Shown here piece by piece: positions 22,557 to 32,786 of a stretch of DNA of 64,000 nucleotides. Positions within the stretch are counted from its first letter, which is position 1; each line of letters starts with the position of its first letter. Location of the stretch: NCBI GenBank assembly GCA_963281255.1, contig OY725496.1, positions 372,001 to 436,000 on the forward strand. The letters are read 5' to 3'. The notes beneath the pieces were generated by a model. That model saw nothing but the letters and a program-made list of their open reading frames with translations. It was not told the DNA's origin and searched no databases. The stretch is from Aphrocallistes beatrix (Eukaryota > Porifera > Hexactinellida > Sceptrulophora > Aphrocallistidae). The translations under genes were made by a program, and so were the position numbers.

Positions 22557-23863
22557 CATAGCATTCTAATACACTAAGGCACTGACACTGCATGTACCAT
22601 GGATGGGTTAATGCCGTTCAATGTAGATTTTGGAAAATTTTGTTTGCATCAATTATATCATTCTAATATGAAACAATAGTAGGATCGGAATATGTTATTG
22701 ACTATGTTAACCCAGTACTACCCAATCTAGACTAAATTTTGAGCATATAATATATGTTTATATTATATAATTCTAAGGTAAATTACAATCAAATGAGCAG
22801 TTCAACAATCACAATAACAACATTAAAACACCAACAAAAGCAGTACACATCTAGTATCTTCAATTGTAATGAGTAATGAGGTCAAGTACAGAATGACATC
22901 TAGTGTCGTTAATGAGTAATGAGGTTACAATACATCGTACATCTAGTATGTTGAATGAGGTGAGCACACATCTACGTCGTATCTTTAGTGAAGATAAATA
23001 CACATGAGGATATAGTACACGTAGACACATCTAGCATAGAATCTTGATTGTACTGAGGTAAATTGTGTAGGAATTAAGTGAGGGTCTTTTGAATATCATC
23101 AGGTCAGCTATAAGAGATAAGTTACGAATTAGATACTAATATTTTTAAGCTTTGTATTGTCAGACTTCGCGACTAAATGCATTAAAATTGTTAACTCTCC
23201 TTAATAAAATACAATTTGAAACAGTAATTACTAATTTATGTAAAATATCCAATCGCCATACTTTACAATCACATAATTCTCTCAATTTTCCAATATGTTC
23301 ATCTTCAATTATTGACGCACTAATAAACTGCGGGATGGGCCAGCAAAAAGTTTTTACATAGAATTTCTGAGGTATCTTCATAAAAGTCTCGTAAATAATA
23401 CTCACACAATCAATAACGGTAAGTGATGGAACATAAGTGAACTTCTATCTAATAAACCAACAAGTATATATTGAGAACCAACATCATTTAAATTTTCCAT
23501 TTGTTTATCAGTTGTTAAGAAATTGTAACAATTGGTGCATTTATTAGTTTTTTTCATGTACGAAAACACGGCATACCCAGCAACCTAAGTAAGAGGCATG
23601 CCTAATTTATTATATAAGATAGTCCTAAACCACCTCTCACACATCTCTTTATCATTTGGGAATGAAAAGGTTGGCGTACGATGCTCCTGGCTCTTGTAAT
23701 TAGAATTACATCCTGGCATCACAGTGCAAAATTTGGCGCCTAGTACAAAGTTTGGCGCCTAAAATCTAGCCAATCAAATTCGAGTATTCAGTACGGCATT
23801 AACATATCTATGGCAACCCAAATTCAAGGCAGTGCCAGTGCCTTAGTGTATTAGAATGCTATG
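22557..23863. mobile_element. Internally deleted P/THAP-type transposon
   Basis: Inverted ends of about 35 bp: CATAGCATTCTAATACACTA and TAGTGTATTAGAATGCTATG. Both flanks carry GTTTACC (22550-22556, 23864-23870), and the related repeat near 9515 shows the uninterrupted site. The minus strand retains a THAP N-terminus and part of a P-type C-terminus. A 7-8-bp TSD and a THAP-bearing transposase fit the P superfamily. Confidence 0.8.
23160..23719 (-). pseudogene. Truncated THAP/P-element transposase
   Basis: From the ATG at 23719 the minus strand reads MPGCNSN, then FSFPNDKEMCERW, a THAP zinc finger start. After about 40 codons the frame jumps to a C-terminal part matching the second copy (GYAVFSYMKKTNKCTNC, ELCDCKVWRLDILH). 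The catalytic middle is gone. The junction contains GGCATGCCTAATTTA (23595-23609), the arm of a palindromic insert that is complete in the copy at 48597. Not functional. Confidence 0.75.
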
Positions 23864-23870
23864 GTTTACC

Positions 23871-25012
23871 TTTGTTTACAATAGATACATAAAGTAAAAT
23901 AATTACAAAAATAGGCTAGAAACTAGCTACCAACGGTTGTCATGGTATTTTAGTGGTGTAGATTTAAAATATTATATTTTCGGTTCAATATGAGAAATTA
24001 CTCGTTAACTTTTGTTTACAATATTTAGTATATAAAGGAAAATATCCCCAAAATAAGTTAGATTAAGTAATTCTAGGCGGCGACTCTGCAGACACATAGT
24101 GTCCGCAAACCGCGCAGAGCAAGTAAGAGAAGCGTGCTTCGCAATATTAAAACATTATTAAAATACTAATTCTTTAGAATACTAATATCTGAAATTAACC
24201 CGCAAATCTTATATTTTAAAATTCAAAATAGTACTTGTATGGAACTGAGTTCCCCTTAGTGGTCCATGGAAAATATCAGGGGGTACACAAGATTCGAAAT
24301 TTTGAATTATGGTTAACAAAAGAAGCTTCGCAAAATATAAGGAAATCACTATAGGGGTCTATAACCAAAAAAGGTTGAAACCCGCTGCATTAAAGTATCA
24401 AAATTTTATAACTAAATTACAGTTCTCTCTTGATTAAAACGACAGAGTTTGTTGTCAAACTTTATGGCCAACTGATCACTCTAACATTTTGCCTCATGTC
24501 CTGTTTGTAGGTCATATAATAAGAAGGATCATGGCCTGAGGTAAAGATAGCCTGAGACGAGGTTAATATATCAATCTAATGATCCCAGGAAAAAATAATA
24601 ATGTCACTGTCCCGTTTTTGGCAGGAAGTTTTTTCACTCTTATTTTGTGCTAATTTTCATGAGCGTACCGCTTTTATCATGACTCAAGCTAGCATTTGTA
24701 TGTATTGTGCTAAAGTTCACCCTGTTAACTGGGTTTATTTACAAATAATCTATTGCATAATTATATATAACAATAGAACAAAGAACAAATAATATAATAT
24801 AATATAATAAAAATTAGATCACAAAAATTATTCTCAAAAATTTGAGAAAAACAAACTCGAAGTAAACAAGAAGTTGTACAACAAAGATGAAATGAATAAG
24901 AGCTATTAATTAAAGTCTAATTGATTACAACATAAAATCAGTACAATTCAATATTACTCAGTTAATATTATGTGTTAGTAGGATATGAGGTAGGATCGTT
25001 TATATTGAGATC
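23871..25012. repeat. Gene-free repeats before the receptor gene
   Basis: 23871-24170 resembles 9430-9650, including a diverged GC-rich module. 24180-24600 is a copy of the CTGAGTTCCCCTTAGTGG repeat without the hAT MITE. 24600-24760 matches 9218-9360. 24770-25012 is unique AT-rich sequence. Confidence 0.55.
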
Positions 25013-25021
25013 TATATAATA
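25013..25021 (+). promoter_or_regulatory. Possible TATA box of LRR-EGF receptor
   Basis: TATATAATA lies 81 bases upstream of the start codon, just inside unique sequence. AT-rich context makes this tentative. Confidence 0.3.
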
Positions 25022-25093
25022 AGATGCAAAAGGAATCATTCCAAGCTTAATAATTAACACAGATTAATAAATCCAGAATTGTATATTATTATT

Positions 25094-27133
25094 ATGGTAA
25101 GATATTCATTATTACTGCTTTTTCTCAACGCATATTTGTGCACAACTTCAGGAAAAACAATTTGTAACACTTCATCAGTTGTTTGTACAGACAGAACATC
25201 TCACTCCACCTCATCTTTGAATTTGTACTGTCATATACTAAATAACGATACTCAACTTATTAAAACTCAGTTGAACGAGTGTAGCGGAAATTCTACTCAC
25301 CGATACCTCTACGTGAATAAAGCATACAATTCGGATGAATTTGGACCGTTAAAAATTGATGTGGATCTACCATCCAATATACTTAGTTTCAGGCTGTTCA
25401 ATTATCGAGACGATCACTCCATCAGTTTGACTACATCTGTCGCGAATTCAGTTCTCACTGGATTAGCAATTTACGAATCTGCCAACATCGAATCGAAAAC
25501 ATTTTTCAAAAATTTCACTGCACTCAGGCATATTTATCTTCAGAAAATGATCACAGATGAAACACCGTCATTTACACATTTAAAGAGTTTAACAACGATC
25601 CAAGGTTTGATTGAGGTATCAGGTGATCCGATATTGGATGAAAATATGGTGAGTGGACTTGAAAATTTAATTTTTTTGATTTTAGACCATTCTAACTTCG
25701 AAAAAGTAACACCAAACGCATTTCAAAATCTTAGTGCGTTACAAGTCTTGTCGCTTGAGTATAACAAAATAACTCAAATTCAGAATGGAACATTTGGTTC
25801 GCTCGCTAAACTCCGTCGTTTATATCTGATCGGAAATGGTATCGTTCGCGTTAGTGATGATGCTTTTAAGGGTCTAGATCAGTTAGAAATTCTACAATTA
25901 GACAGAAACCCTAATTTCCCCATTAACACTCTTCTGAATACAAGAAATTTGGAATTTCTGTCCCTTAACTACAATAATTATTCCACCTTTGAGCCATACG
26001 TATTCCAACAAATGAATAAGTTAGAGGAACTATCCATTGGAAACAACCCATTTATCTGTGATTGCAACTTAAAATGGGCTTCAAAATTGGAAGAATATGG
26101 AGTTATAATCATTGGAAGTTGTTCATTACCACATTATGCTACAGGAACCAGCTTGACCGATCCCTCTATCTATTTCAGATGCCCACAAACTGAATCGTTT
26201 AAGTGTTTTGACAGATCTATTGAGTGCCAAGGTCACGAGTTCTGCCATAACACAGGTGATAGTTACACTTGTGGTTGTAAAAAAGGTTATGTCCGTCACA
26301 ATTCAGGAGAATGTATAGAAGATGATGAATGCACTAGACCCAACAAGTGTGAGTATTCCTGTGTTAACACAGATGGATCCTACTACTGCAACTGTAGTGA
26401 AGGGTTTCAAATATCCGCTAATGGTTACAGTTGTGAGGATATTAATGAATGTCAAAATGCGAATGGAGGATGTGAACTTGGATGCGGAAATACAGTTGGA
26501 TCTTATCAGTGTTATTGTGAGTTCGGCCATAGAACTAATAATGGTTTTAATTGCTCTGTTAATAATGAATTTTTGATGATCAAAGAACAGCTTAATGTGT
26601 CAATTACAAACTACAAAATTCAAAATTCAAGTTTTGAAATGATAACAAAAGAATTGGAAAGACAAATTTCAATTTGTCAAAGTGACCTTAATTCTGCTAT
26701 TGCTAAGAAAGAACAAAAAAATTCAAGTTCTGAAAATTCCGCGATTTTTGCACGACAAAATTTGATTACAAAAATCTTGTTATCTTCTACCATTGTCCTT
26801 AGTATCATAATTGGGATAGAGACAATAATTCTCATAATATTTATCGTCTATCAGATCAAAAAAGTTAATAAAATAAATAAAACAAATAAAGATATATTGG
26901 AAAAATCTGGAACTGCGCTTCCTAATACGATCAAACCTGATGCAGGTTTGAATCACCATTATTATGCTATAGAACAGTCGATTAATTCAGGAGTAACGAC
27001 TCGAAGGACTGAGGGAAGTTCAAAACACAAAGATAATCTACCTAATGTCCCGGGAAATGTTGTACTGTATGAAAATCATAATCGATTTGAAATATCATGC
27101 CTTCCAAACCCCATTTATGCAAGCATTAAATGA
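25094..27133 (+). CDS. LRR-EGF single-pass receptor
   Basis: 679 residues from the ATG at 25094 (MVRYS); the frame is open upstream but has no earlier ATG. A signal peptide (LLLLFLNAYLCTTSG) is followed by a Cys-containing cap, about eight leucine-rich repeats (e.g. LSALQVLSLEYNKITQI, LAKLRRLYLIGNGI; residues about 90-315), an LRR C-terminal cap (NPFICDCNLKWASKLEEYG), three EGF-like domains (about 370-490; DDEC and DINEC suggest calcium binding in the last two), a short spacer and one TM helix (about 560-588). The roughly 90-residue cytoplasmic tail has no kinase or TIR domain but carries tyrosine motifs: NPIY near the C-terminus (NPxY, a possible PTB or endocytic signal) and VLYENH. All on one exon. 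Likely a cell-surface adhesion or recognition receptor; the ligand is unknown. Confidence 0.85.
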   Translation: MVRYSLLLLFLNAYLCTTSGKTICNTSSVVCTDRTSHSTSSLNLYCHILNNDTQLIKTQLNECSGNSTHRYLYVNKAYNSDEFGPLKIDVDLPSNILSFRLFNYRDDHSISLTTSVANSVLTGLAIYESANIESKTFFKNFTALRHIYLQKMITDETPSFTHLKSLTTIQGLIEVSGDPILDENMVSGLENLIFLILDHSNFEKVTPNAFQNLSALQVLSLEYNKITQIQNGTFGSLAKLRRLYLIGNGIVRVSDDAFKGLDQLEILQLDRNPNFPINTLLNTRNLEFLSLNYNNYSTFEPYVFQQMNKLEELSIGNNPFICDCNLKWASKLEEYGVIIIGSCSLPHYATGTSLTDPSIYFRCPQTESFKCFDRSIECQGHEFCHNTGDSYTCGCKKGYVRHNSGECIEDDECTRPNKCEYSCVNTDGSYYCNCSEGFQISANGYSCEDINECQNANGGCELGCGNTVGSYQCYCEFGHRTNNGFNCSVNNEFLMIKEQLNVSITNYKIQNSSFEMITKELERQISICQSDLNSAIAKKEQKNSSSENSAIFARQNLITKILLSSTIVLSIIIGIETIILIIFIVYQIKKVNKINKTNKDILEKSGTALPNTIKPDAGLNHHYYAIEQSINSGVTTRRTEGSSKHKDNLPNVPGNVVLYENHNRFEISCLPNPIYASIK

Positions 27134-27838
27134 AAATCTCACTATTTTAATTGTTTAAATAATTTTTGTTTTTTTGTTGTTAATTCTAATTCCTGCTCTT
27201 ACAAACTTGATTATATCTCCCCCTTGATTATATCTCCCGCTCTCATGTTCATTCATTAATTGATTTATATTCAAATTTCTAAGCTCTGTTGTCACATCAA
27301 TTAAAATGAATGTATATATTTAAATTTGTTAATTAAATTTATCTTTAGGATATTTTCTATTTATAGAATATACCCACACTTTTAGGGTTTCCCCATCCAA
27401 AATGACTGAAATGAGTTAACAAAATTCTTAGTCCGAATCGGGTTTTAATTGATCATAAAAAAATATTAATTTTGATCTTTTGTATGCGGGGCATAGACAA
27501 GGTCAGGGGCACCGAAGATTTTCGAAATCCATTGGTCATTTTGAGTTCCAGGGGGGGGCTCAGCCCTAAATTTTGTAGATATTAGATACAAATTTAGTCA
27601 AGCAGATTTCCAGGGACGAGCAGACATACGTAATGGCAAAACAATAATTAACTGCTATGGGTCGACACCCAACTTTGGAATCTCGAATTACTGTTATATG
27701 TGTTCTAAAGTTAGCCATAGTCTGCTAATTCCATAAATTAATTGTAATACGATCTGAATAGGTATAATATTAGAGACAAATCAACTAGATACTATACGTC
27801 CAACATTATTCAATATAATCTGTTCAGTTTATTTAATA
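27134..27838. other. Intergenic, receptor to UBL gene 1
   Basis: AT-rich 3' flank, then about 220 bp before 27839 (ACCCAACTTTGGAAT... to TTCAATATAATCTGTTCAG) that are duplicated before the second UBL gene at 29970-30162, so the promoter was copied with the gene. Confidence 0.6.
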
Positions 27839-28336
27839 ATGGATTTTATCGTGCAATCTTTGTCTGGGACTGTTCTCCATTTGAACATTAACGAGAAAAG
27901 TTCCATTCAAGATCTCCATCAAACCATATACGAACATACGAACATAGAATCCAACCACCAAAGGCTGATAAAAAATGGAAAAATAGTCGAAACGATTGAC
28001 AAGGATTTCCTTGCGAAACCAGGAACAATCTGGCTAGTGCCTAAAATACGTGCTGGTACATCCATACACGTGAAACACGTTGGGGTAATACTCACTGTTG
28101 AGGTTGATCTTGATGAAGATTGCGTCTACAATTTGAAGGTGAAAATCGGGGAGAAAAGAGGAGTGGAGACAAGTAATCAAATTCTAATCTTCAAAGGAAG
28201 GACCCTTGACGATGATGACATGAAGCTATCCGCTGCTGGCATACAAAAAGGTGACATGCTACAGATGGAAGTGAAAGTGGAGGACACCAGCGTGAAAGTA
28301 GAGCCTGAAGGGGCCAAGTGCTGTTGTTTTATTTAG
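27839..28336 (+). CDS. Tandem ubiquitin-like protein with CaaX box, copy 1
   Basis: 165 residues, one exon. Residues 1-73 and 75-148 are two ubiquitin-like folds head to tail: QRLIKNGKIV and QILIFKGRTLDDDDMKLSAAGIQKGD align with ubiquitin's [22 protein letters not shown] region. The junction reads KIRAG where polyubiquitin has LRGG, so the Gly-Gly needed for processing and conjugation is missing. The C-terminus is KCCCFI: the last four residues CCFI form a CaaX prenylation box with extra cysteines for possible palmitoylation. UBL3/MUB proteins are single prenylated UBLs; here there are two domains. Inferred: a membrane-anchored, non-conjugated UBL adaptor. The copy at 30163 is close to identical. 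Confidence 0.8.
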   Translation: MDFIVQSLSGTVLHLNINEKSSIQDLHQTIYEHTNIESNHQRLIKNGKIVETIDKDFLAKPGTIWLVPKIRAGTSIHVKHVGVILTVEVDLDEDCVYNLKVKIGEKRGVETSNQILIFKGRTLDDDDMKLSAAGIQKGDMLQMEVKVEDTSVKVEPEGAKCCCFI

Positions 28337-28767
28337 GTTAAAAATTTATTGTTTTAGTGATGAACCCTGTTTGTCGGATTCTGTGTATCGATTAGACTAT
28401 GAAGTTTGAGAAAAGAAATCCGAATTTGACCGAGATATAAGTCATTGACTAGCGGGTCTTTTGTCTAAGGGCCTTTGTTCCCTTTTGGAACTGGCCTGCA
28501 AGCTGTTATATATCAGAGTTTATTACTTTTGTTTAAGTTGAAGCACGTATATATACCATGTACTTACATGATAAGCGATTTGGGATATCATAAATGACCA
28601 GAAAATATTCGGGGGGGGGGGGGGTGACACATGATCAAAATCCACCACCTCCGGCTGTGGATAACATCCTTTCTCCTAAATGTTTTTATCAGAGTTCTAG
28701 GGGGGACAGTCCCCCCCCCTAGAACTCCAAAATATCCCAAAGATTTGGAAAATTTGGCACCCCTGAC
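28337..28767. other. UBL 1 downstream flank with G-run
   Basis: Non-coding. Contains a run of about 15 G near 28609-28623 and a GGGGGGACAGTCCCCCC palindrome near 28700. Nothing else recognised. Confidence 0.5.
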
Positions 28768-29100
28768 CAGAGTTGCACGCGGGCCGAAATTCGTAACCGC
28801 GGCCCGCAAGAAGCCCGCATAAATATTTTTGGCCCGCTTTGTAAGTTACTAACTATAGAGAGACACTTAGGGAATCCTTTTATGGGAGTGAGCTTCTGCA
28901 AACACAAATAAGTGGAAACTAACAAAGTTCCATTTACGTAAGTATTCCTTAATTGGTACCTCGTGACAATTAAAAACATCGTCTCAGTTGTAATCGCGGG
29001 GAGTTCTACCAAGATTTCCGGCCCACGGACTCGCAAACTATTATATTCGGCCCGCACGGCCCGCGGGCCGATAAGAAAAGTCGACCCGCGTGCAACTCTA
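28768..29100. mobile_element. hAT-like MITE, 333 bp
   Basis: Ends CAGAGTTGCACGCGGG and CCCGCGTGCAACTCTA, perfect TSD CCCCTGAC (28760-28767, 29101-29108). GC-rich GGCCCGC arms and an AT-rich middle. A fragment of the same family lies at 56192-56502. Confidence 0.92.
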
Positions 29101-29108
29101 CCCCTGAC

Positions 29109-30162
29109 ACAGCCCATGTTAATAGTTCATTTCCAAAATAGAAACTACACTAAAAAGATAATTCTTTAGTGTTAATTTGATATCTTTTGTAAAAAGGGTT
29201 TAATATTTAGCAAAATCTTTACCCAGGTACAGATTTCTACCATTTCAGAAAGACTTAGAAAATTTGGGGCAATTTTGTAAAAGCAGATTTCCAGGAATGA
29301 GCAGACATACAACGGGCTTTCACACTGTCCATGTCATAATACATTTCCTATTATAGGAACAACACTAAAAACAGTATTACTGGTTGGCAAGTTTATGTAT
29401 GTCTTCAGAGTCAGAGAACATTTCGGAGAATTTATTTTAGTCCAAAATATTCCATTGTTTTATTACAATTAGTAATTCGAATACTTAAAAGTAGTCATTT
29501 TGATAGATTCCCTCTAGATTTTAATTAACATTGAAAATGTATCGAGAAACATTCTCAAATACGTAATACATGTTATGAATTAGCTATTTCACAATGAGTA
29601 GGTAATCCATTGGGAAACAAAAGAGATTCAAATGAATGATATTCATGAGTAGTGCCACAAATATTAATCATATAATATCCTAAATTCAACGTGTATTTTA
29701 TGACTACAATTTCTCCTCTACCTACATATCAATGAGCGAAAATATGGTTAGCTAATAATTGAAATAAATATTACGCGTGTACAGAAGAATTAGAAGATGC
29801 AGATATCACTTTACCAATGTTATATATGAGAGGTATTATTATAAGTTATCTCCTAAATAATATTTGATCACATGGTAAATTCATGTTTATACTTTCTCGC
29901 TATCTTCAAAATTCCTTGCATACTTTTGTGGATTGTTTAAGCCGTATCTGACTGTTTTTAATTAGCAGTAAATAATTACTATGGGTTGAAACCCAACTTT
30001 GGAATATAGGATTACTGTTAAATGTGTCCAGAGATGGGAGTTAGGCATAATCGATTGATTCAGCTAAATTAATTGTAATACGATCTGAATAGGTATATTA
30101 GAGACAAATCAACTAGCTAAACGTTTATATTATTCAATATAATCTGTTCAGTTTATTTTATA
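29109..30162. other. Intergenic between the UBL genes
   Basis: No gene seen. 29200-29320 resembles 27540-27620. 29970-30162 repeats the flank upstream of UBL gene 1. The rest is unique AT-rich sequence. Confidence 0.5.
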
Positions 30163-30660
30163 ATGGATTTTATCGTGCAATCCTTGTCTGGGACTGTTCT
30201 CCATTTGAACATTGACGAGAAAAGTTCCATTCAAGATCTCCATCAAACCATATACGAACATACGAACATAGAATCCAACCACCAAAGGCTGATAAAAAAT
30301 GGAGAAATAGTCGAAACGATTGACAAGGATTTCCTTGCGAAACCAGGAACAATCTGGCTAGTGCCTAAAATACGTGCTGGGGTAGCCATACACGTGAAAT
30401 ACGTTGGGGTAATACTGTCTGTTGAGGTTGATCTTGATGAAGACAGCGTCTACGATTTGAAGGAGAAAATCCAAGATAAGCAAGATGTGGAGGCGAACAA
30501 TCAAATTATAATCTTCAAAGGAAGGACCCTGGACGATGATGACATGAAACTATCTGCTGCTGGCATACAAAAAGGTGACATTCTACAGATGGAAGTGAAA
30601 GTGGAGGACCCCAGCGTGAAAGTAGAGACTGAAGGGGCCAAGTGCTGTTGTTTCGTTTAA
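30163..30660 (+). CDS. Tandem ubiquitin-like protein with CaaX box, copy 2
   Basis: Paralogue of 27839-28336, same length. The first UBL is almost unchanged (one Asn/Asp and one Lys/Glu difference). The second UBL differs more (DSVYDLKEKIQDKQDVEANNQ) and looks closer to canonical ubiquitin around its first helix (KIQDK). The junction again lacks Gly-Gly (KIRAG). The C-terminus is KCCCFV, keeping the CaaX box with Val for Ile. Conservation of CaaX and of the missing Gly-Gly in both copies supports a membrane-anchored, non-conjugating role. Duplicated promoters suggest similar expression. Confidence 0.8.
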   Translation: MDFIVQSLSGTVLHLNIDEKSSIQDLHQTIYEHTNIESNHQRLIKNGEIVETIDKDFLAKPGTIWLVPKIRAGVAIHVKYVGVILSVEVDLDEDSVYDLKEKIQDKQDVEANNQIIIFKGRTLDDDDMKLSAAGIQKGDILQMEVKVEDPSVKVETEGAKCCCFV

Positions 30661-30858
30661 CTCTTTATGCGAATTTGTTTATTATCATTCTTATTTTCAC
30701 TCTGTTAGTTGACAGTATTCGTAACTTTCTAGATATTTAAAAGGACCTAATGTTTGTTTTGGCATTATACAATTATAGCGTTTCGTATTATCTCAAATAA
30801 AAGTTGAGTGTTGAACTAAAAATATATTTTTAGGCAGAGTATTAAGCGCATCTCGAAA

Positions 30859-30933
30859 GGGCATGCCTAATTTACGGGACGGGACGGCATCCCGTCCCGT
30901 AAATTAGGTACCTAGAATTTCTGGGATGGTCCC
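30859..30933. mobile_element. Palindromic micro-element, copy A (variant)
   Basis: Starts GGGCATGCCTAATTTACGGG, then the inverted CCCGTCCCGTAAATTAGG, followed by a short extra arm ending GGTCCC. Flanks ATCTCGAAA (30850-30858) and GTCTCGAAA (30934-30942) agree in 8 of 9 bases. Confidence 0.7.
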
Positions 30934-31011
30934 GTCTCGAAATTAGAAGCACCCTCCTTACCTATAATTAGAACGCCCTCCAGGGGGACAGTCAACTCGT
31001 CCCTATTTTGG

Positions 31012-31418
31012 ACATACCTAATTTACAGAAGGCAACGGAGCCATTCCGCGAAATCTGAGCGCCTAATTTACGGAATTTAACGGAACGGTTTTTAAATGCC
31101 TATTTTACGGAATACAGTCGACTCCGCTTAATAGGGTGTCACTGTTTAATCGAGTCAACCGCTTAATCTGGCCACTTTTGGTAGGACCGGATTAGCTCTC
31201 ACACATAGAAGCTAATACAAAATATATTCGGTTAATAGGGTTCTCCGGTTTAATCGGGCCAAAATATCCTCTGACCGATGTGATCCTATTAAGCGGAGTC
31301 GATTGTATTCCGTAAAATAGGCATTTAAAATTCCAAAACCGTTCCGTCAAATTCCGTAAATTAGGCGCTCTGATTTCCCGAATGGTTCCGTCCGTTCTAT
31401 TCCGTAAATTAGGTATGT
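31012..31418. mobile_element. Large palindromic element related to the micro-elements
   Basis: Arms of about 100 bp are inverted: ACATACCTAATTTAC...TTTTACGGAATA against TATTCCGTAAAATAGG...GTAAATTAGGTATGT, sharing CCTAATTTACGG with the small palindromes. The centre is occupied by a TA-flanked MITE (31115-31305). Flanks CCTATTTTGG and CCTATCTTTGG look like a mutated TSD. Confidence 0.65.
31115..31305. mobile_element. pogo/Tigger-like MITE, 191 bp
   Basis: Ends CAGTCGACTCCGCTTAATAGG and the matching inverse ...AAGCGGAGTCGATTG, flanked by TA on both sides. It occupies the loop of the large palindrome at 31012-31418. Confidence 0.85.
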
Positions 31419-32110
31419 AACCTATCTTTGGGGTAGGGGTTAATGGATGGAGAAGTAGAGCATGGGTTTGTCTAGGATTTCCAGTCCGGCACTTTTATGA
31501 AAGTGATTAAGATTTGATGACACCCAAACATATCTTGTAATTCTAGGGGTAGTGGACGATGCTAGACTGGCACCTATAAGTGCCGGCCAAGCACCTAGAT
31601 AAACCCCTGGGGTAGAGGTATAGTTTGGGGTTTCAGTTATAAAAATGGACTATTATAACCATCAATGGAATTAAAAACTGACATAAACTTATACGATTTG
31701 ACCAGCATTCCCCTCCAAATTATATAAATTGAGCGCGCTCCCACTCTTCTATGCGCTCATTCACAAAAACATCGAATCTAACAACCCCCCAGTATTTAAT
31801 CCCCCTGAGATCTGGGGCTGTATCTAACCCTGCAGTAGCCACCCCCTCTGGAGGTTATCCCCTCCCCCTCCTGAAAATATTTTAGATCCCTTTAGCCCAG
31901 GCCTCTCAACTCTCACGATTTGTCACTAGCCATCACACGATTTAGTTAAATTACAGGTTGAGAGTTCCCCCCACTGGAATCCGGGGCTAGATCCAATCTT
32001 GCTCCCCCATTCTATGAAAACTTTCTTCCCCCATAACATTGCAGGTTTATATGCCAAATGGTAGGACTAGGAATTGTGAACGATACCTAAGAATTTAGAA
32101 TAACGTTATA
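31419..32110. other. Intergenic with a probable MITE
   Basis: 31466-31615 has inverted ends GGGTTTGTCTAGG and CCTAGATAAACCC, a likely hAT-like MITE with a weak TSD. 31680-32040 is C-rich non-coding sequence with nothing recognised. Confidence 0.45.
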
Positions 32111-32284
32111 CAGTGGAGATTGGATATGACGACGTACCATCGGGCAAGAGAAAAATGTCGTTATTTGCGATCTGTCACTATATCCGATCTTAGGGTCACA
32201 CACACAATATGCGCTTAGGATTTCGCTCTGGGCAAGGAAAAATGGTCGCTATTTGCGATTTGTCGTTATATCCAATCTTCACTG
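32111..32284. mobile_element. pogo-like MITE, 174 bp
   Basis: Inverted ends CAGTGGAGATTGGATATGACG and CGTTATATCCAATCTTCACTG, flanked by TA (32109-32110, 32285-32286). Confidence 0.85.
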
Positions 32285-32786
32285 TACTAGTATTAATTAT
32301 TAATGAAACACAATCTGTACATATATAATGACAACCTTAGAAATGCATTAACGTGGATATATCATGATAAAAGCCTCATGATAAGTTCTACAATAAACTC
32401 TATCCATAGGTTGAATTATAGACGCACATGACTAACCATAATTTCATATGATTTATATGATGGTTGTAAACCAGTCACAAAGTTTTTCAGCAAATTTAAT
32501 TAATAAATTCTTAAAGGAATGAAAAGTAGAGGAGTATAATTATTTAATAATAAAGCTCAAAATAAATAACAATTATAAAATTAGATCAATTTTTGTATTC
32601 TCCTGCTAATAAATCCTTTGAAATTCTTCTATTTATAGTAAAACTTATATGGCTTCCCCGCCCAAAATGGCTTAAACCGGAAATGACGCGATACATTCCA
32701 GGAGCAACAGTTAATTAGTTGAGCGTTTAAACACTAAAAAATATTCTTAAAACATTAGGTATTTAGGTAACATTGGAGTATTATTC

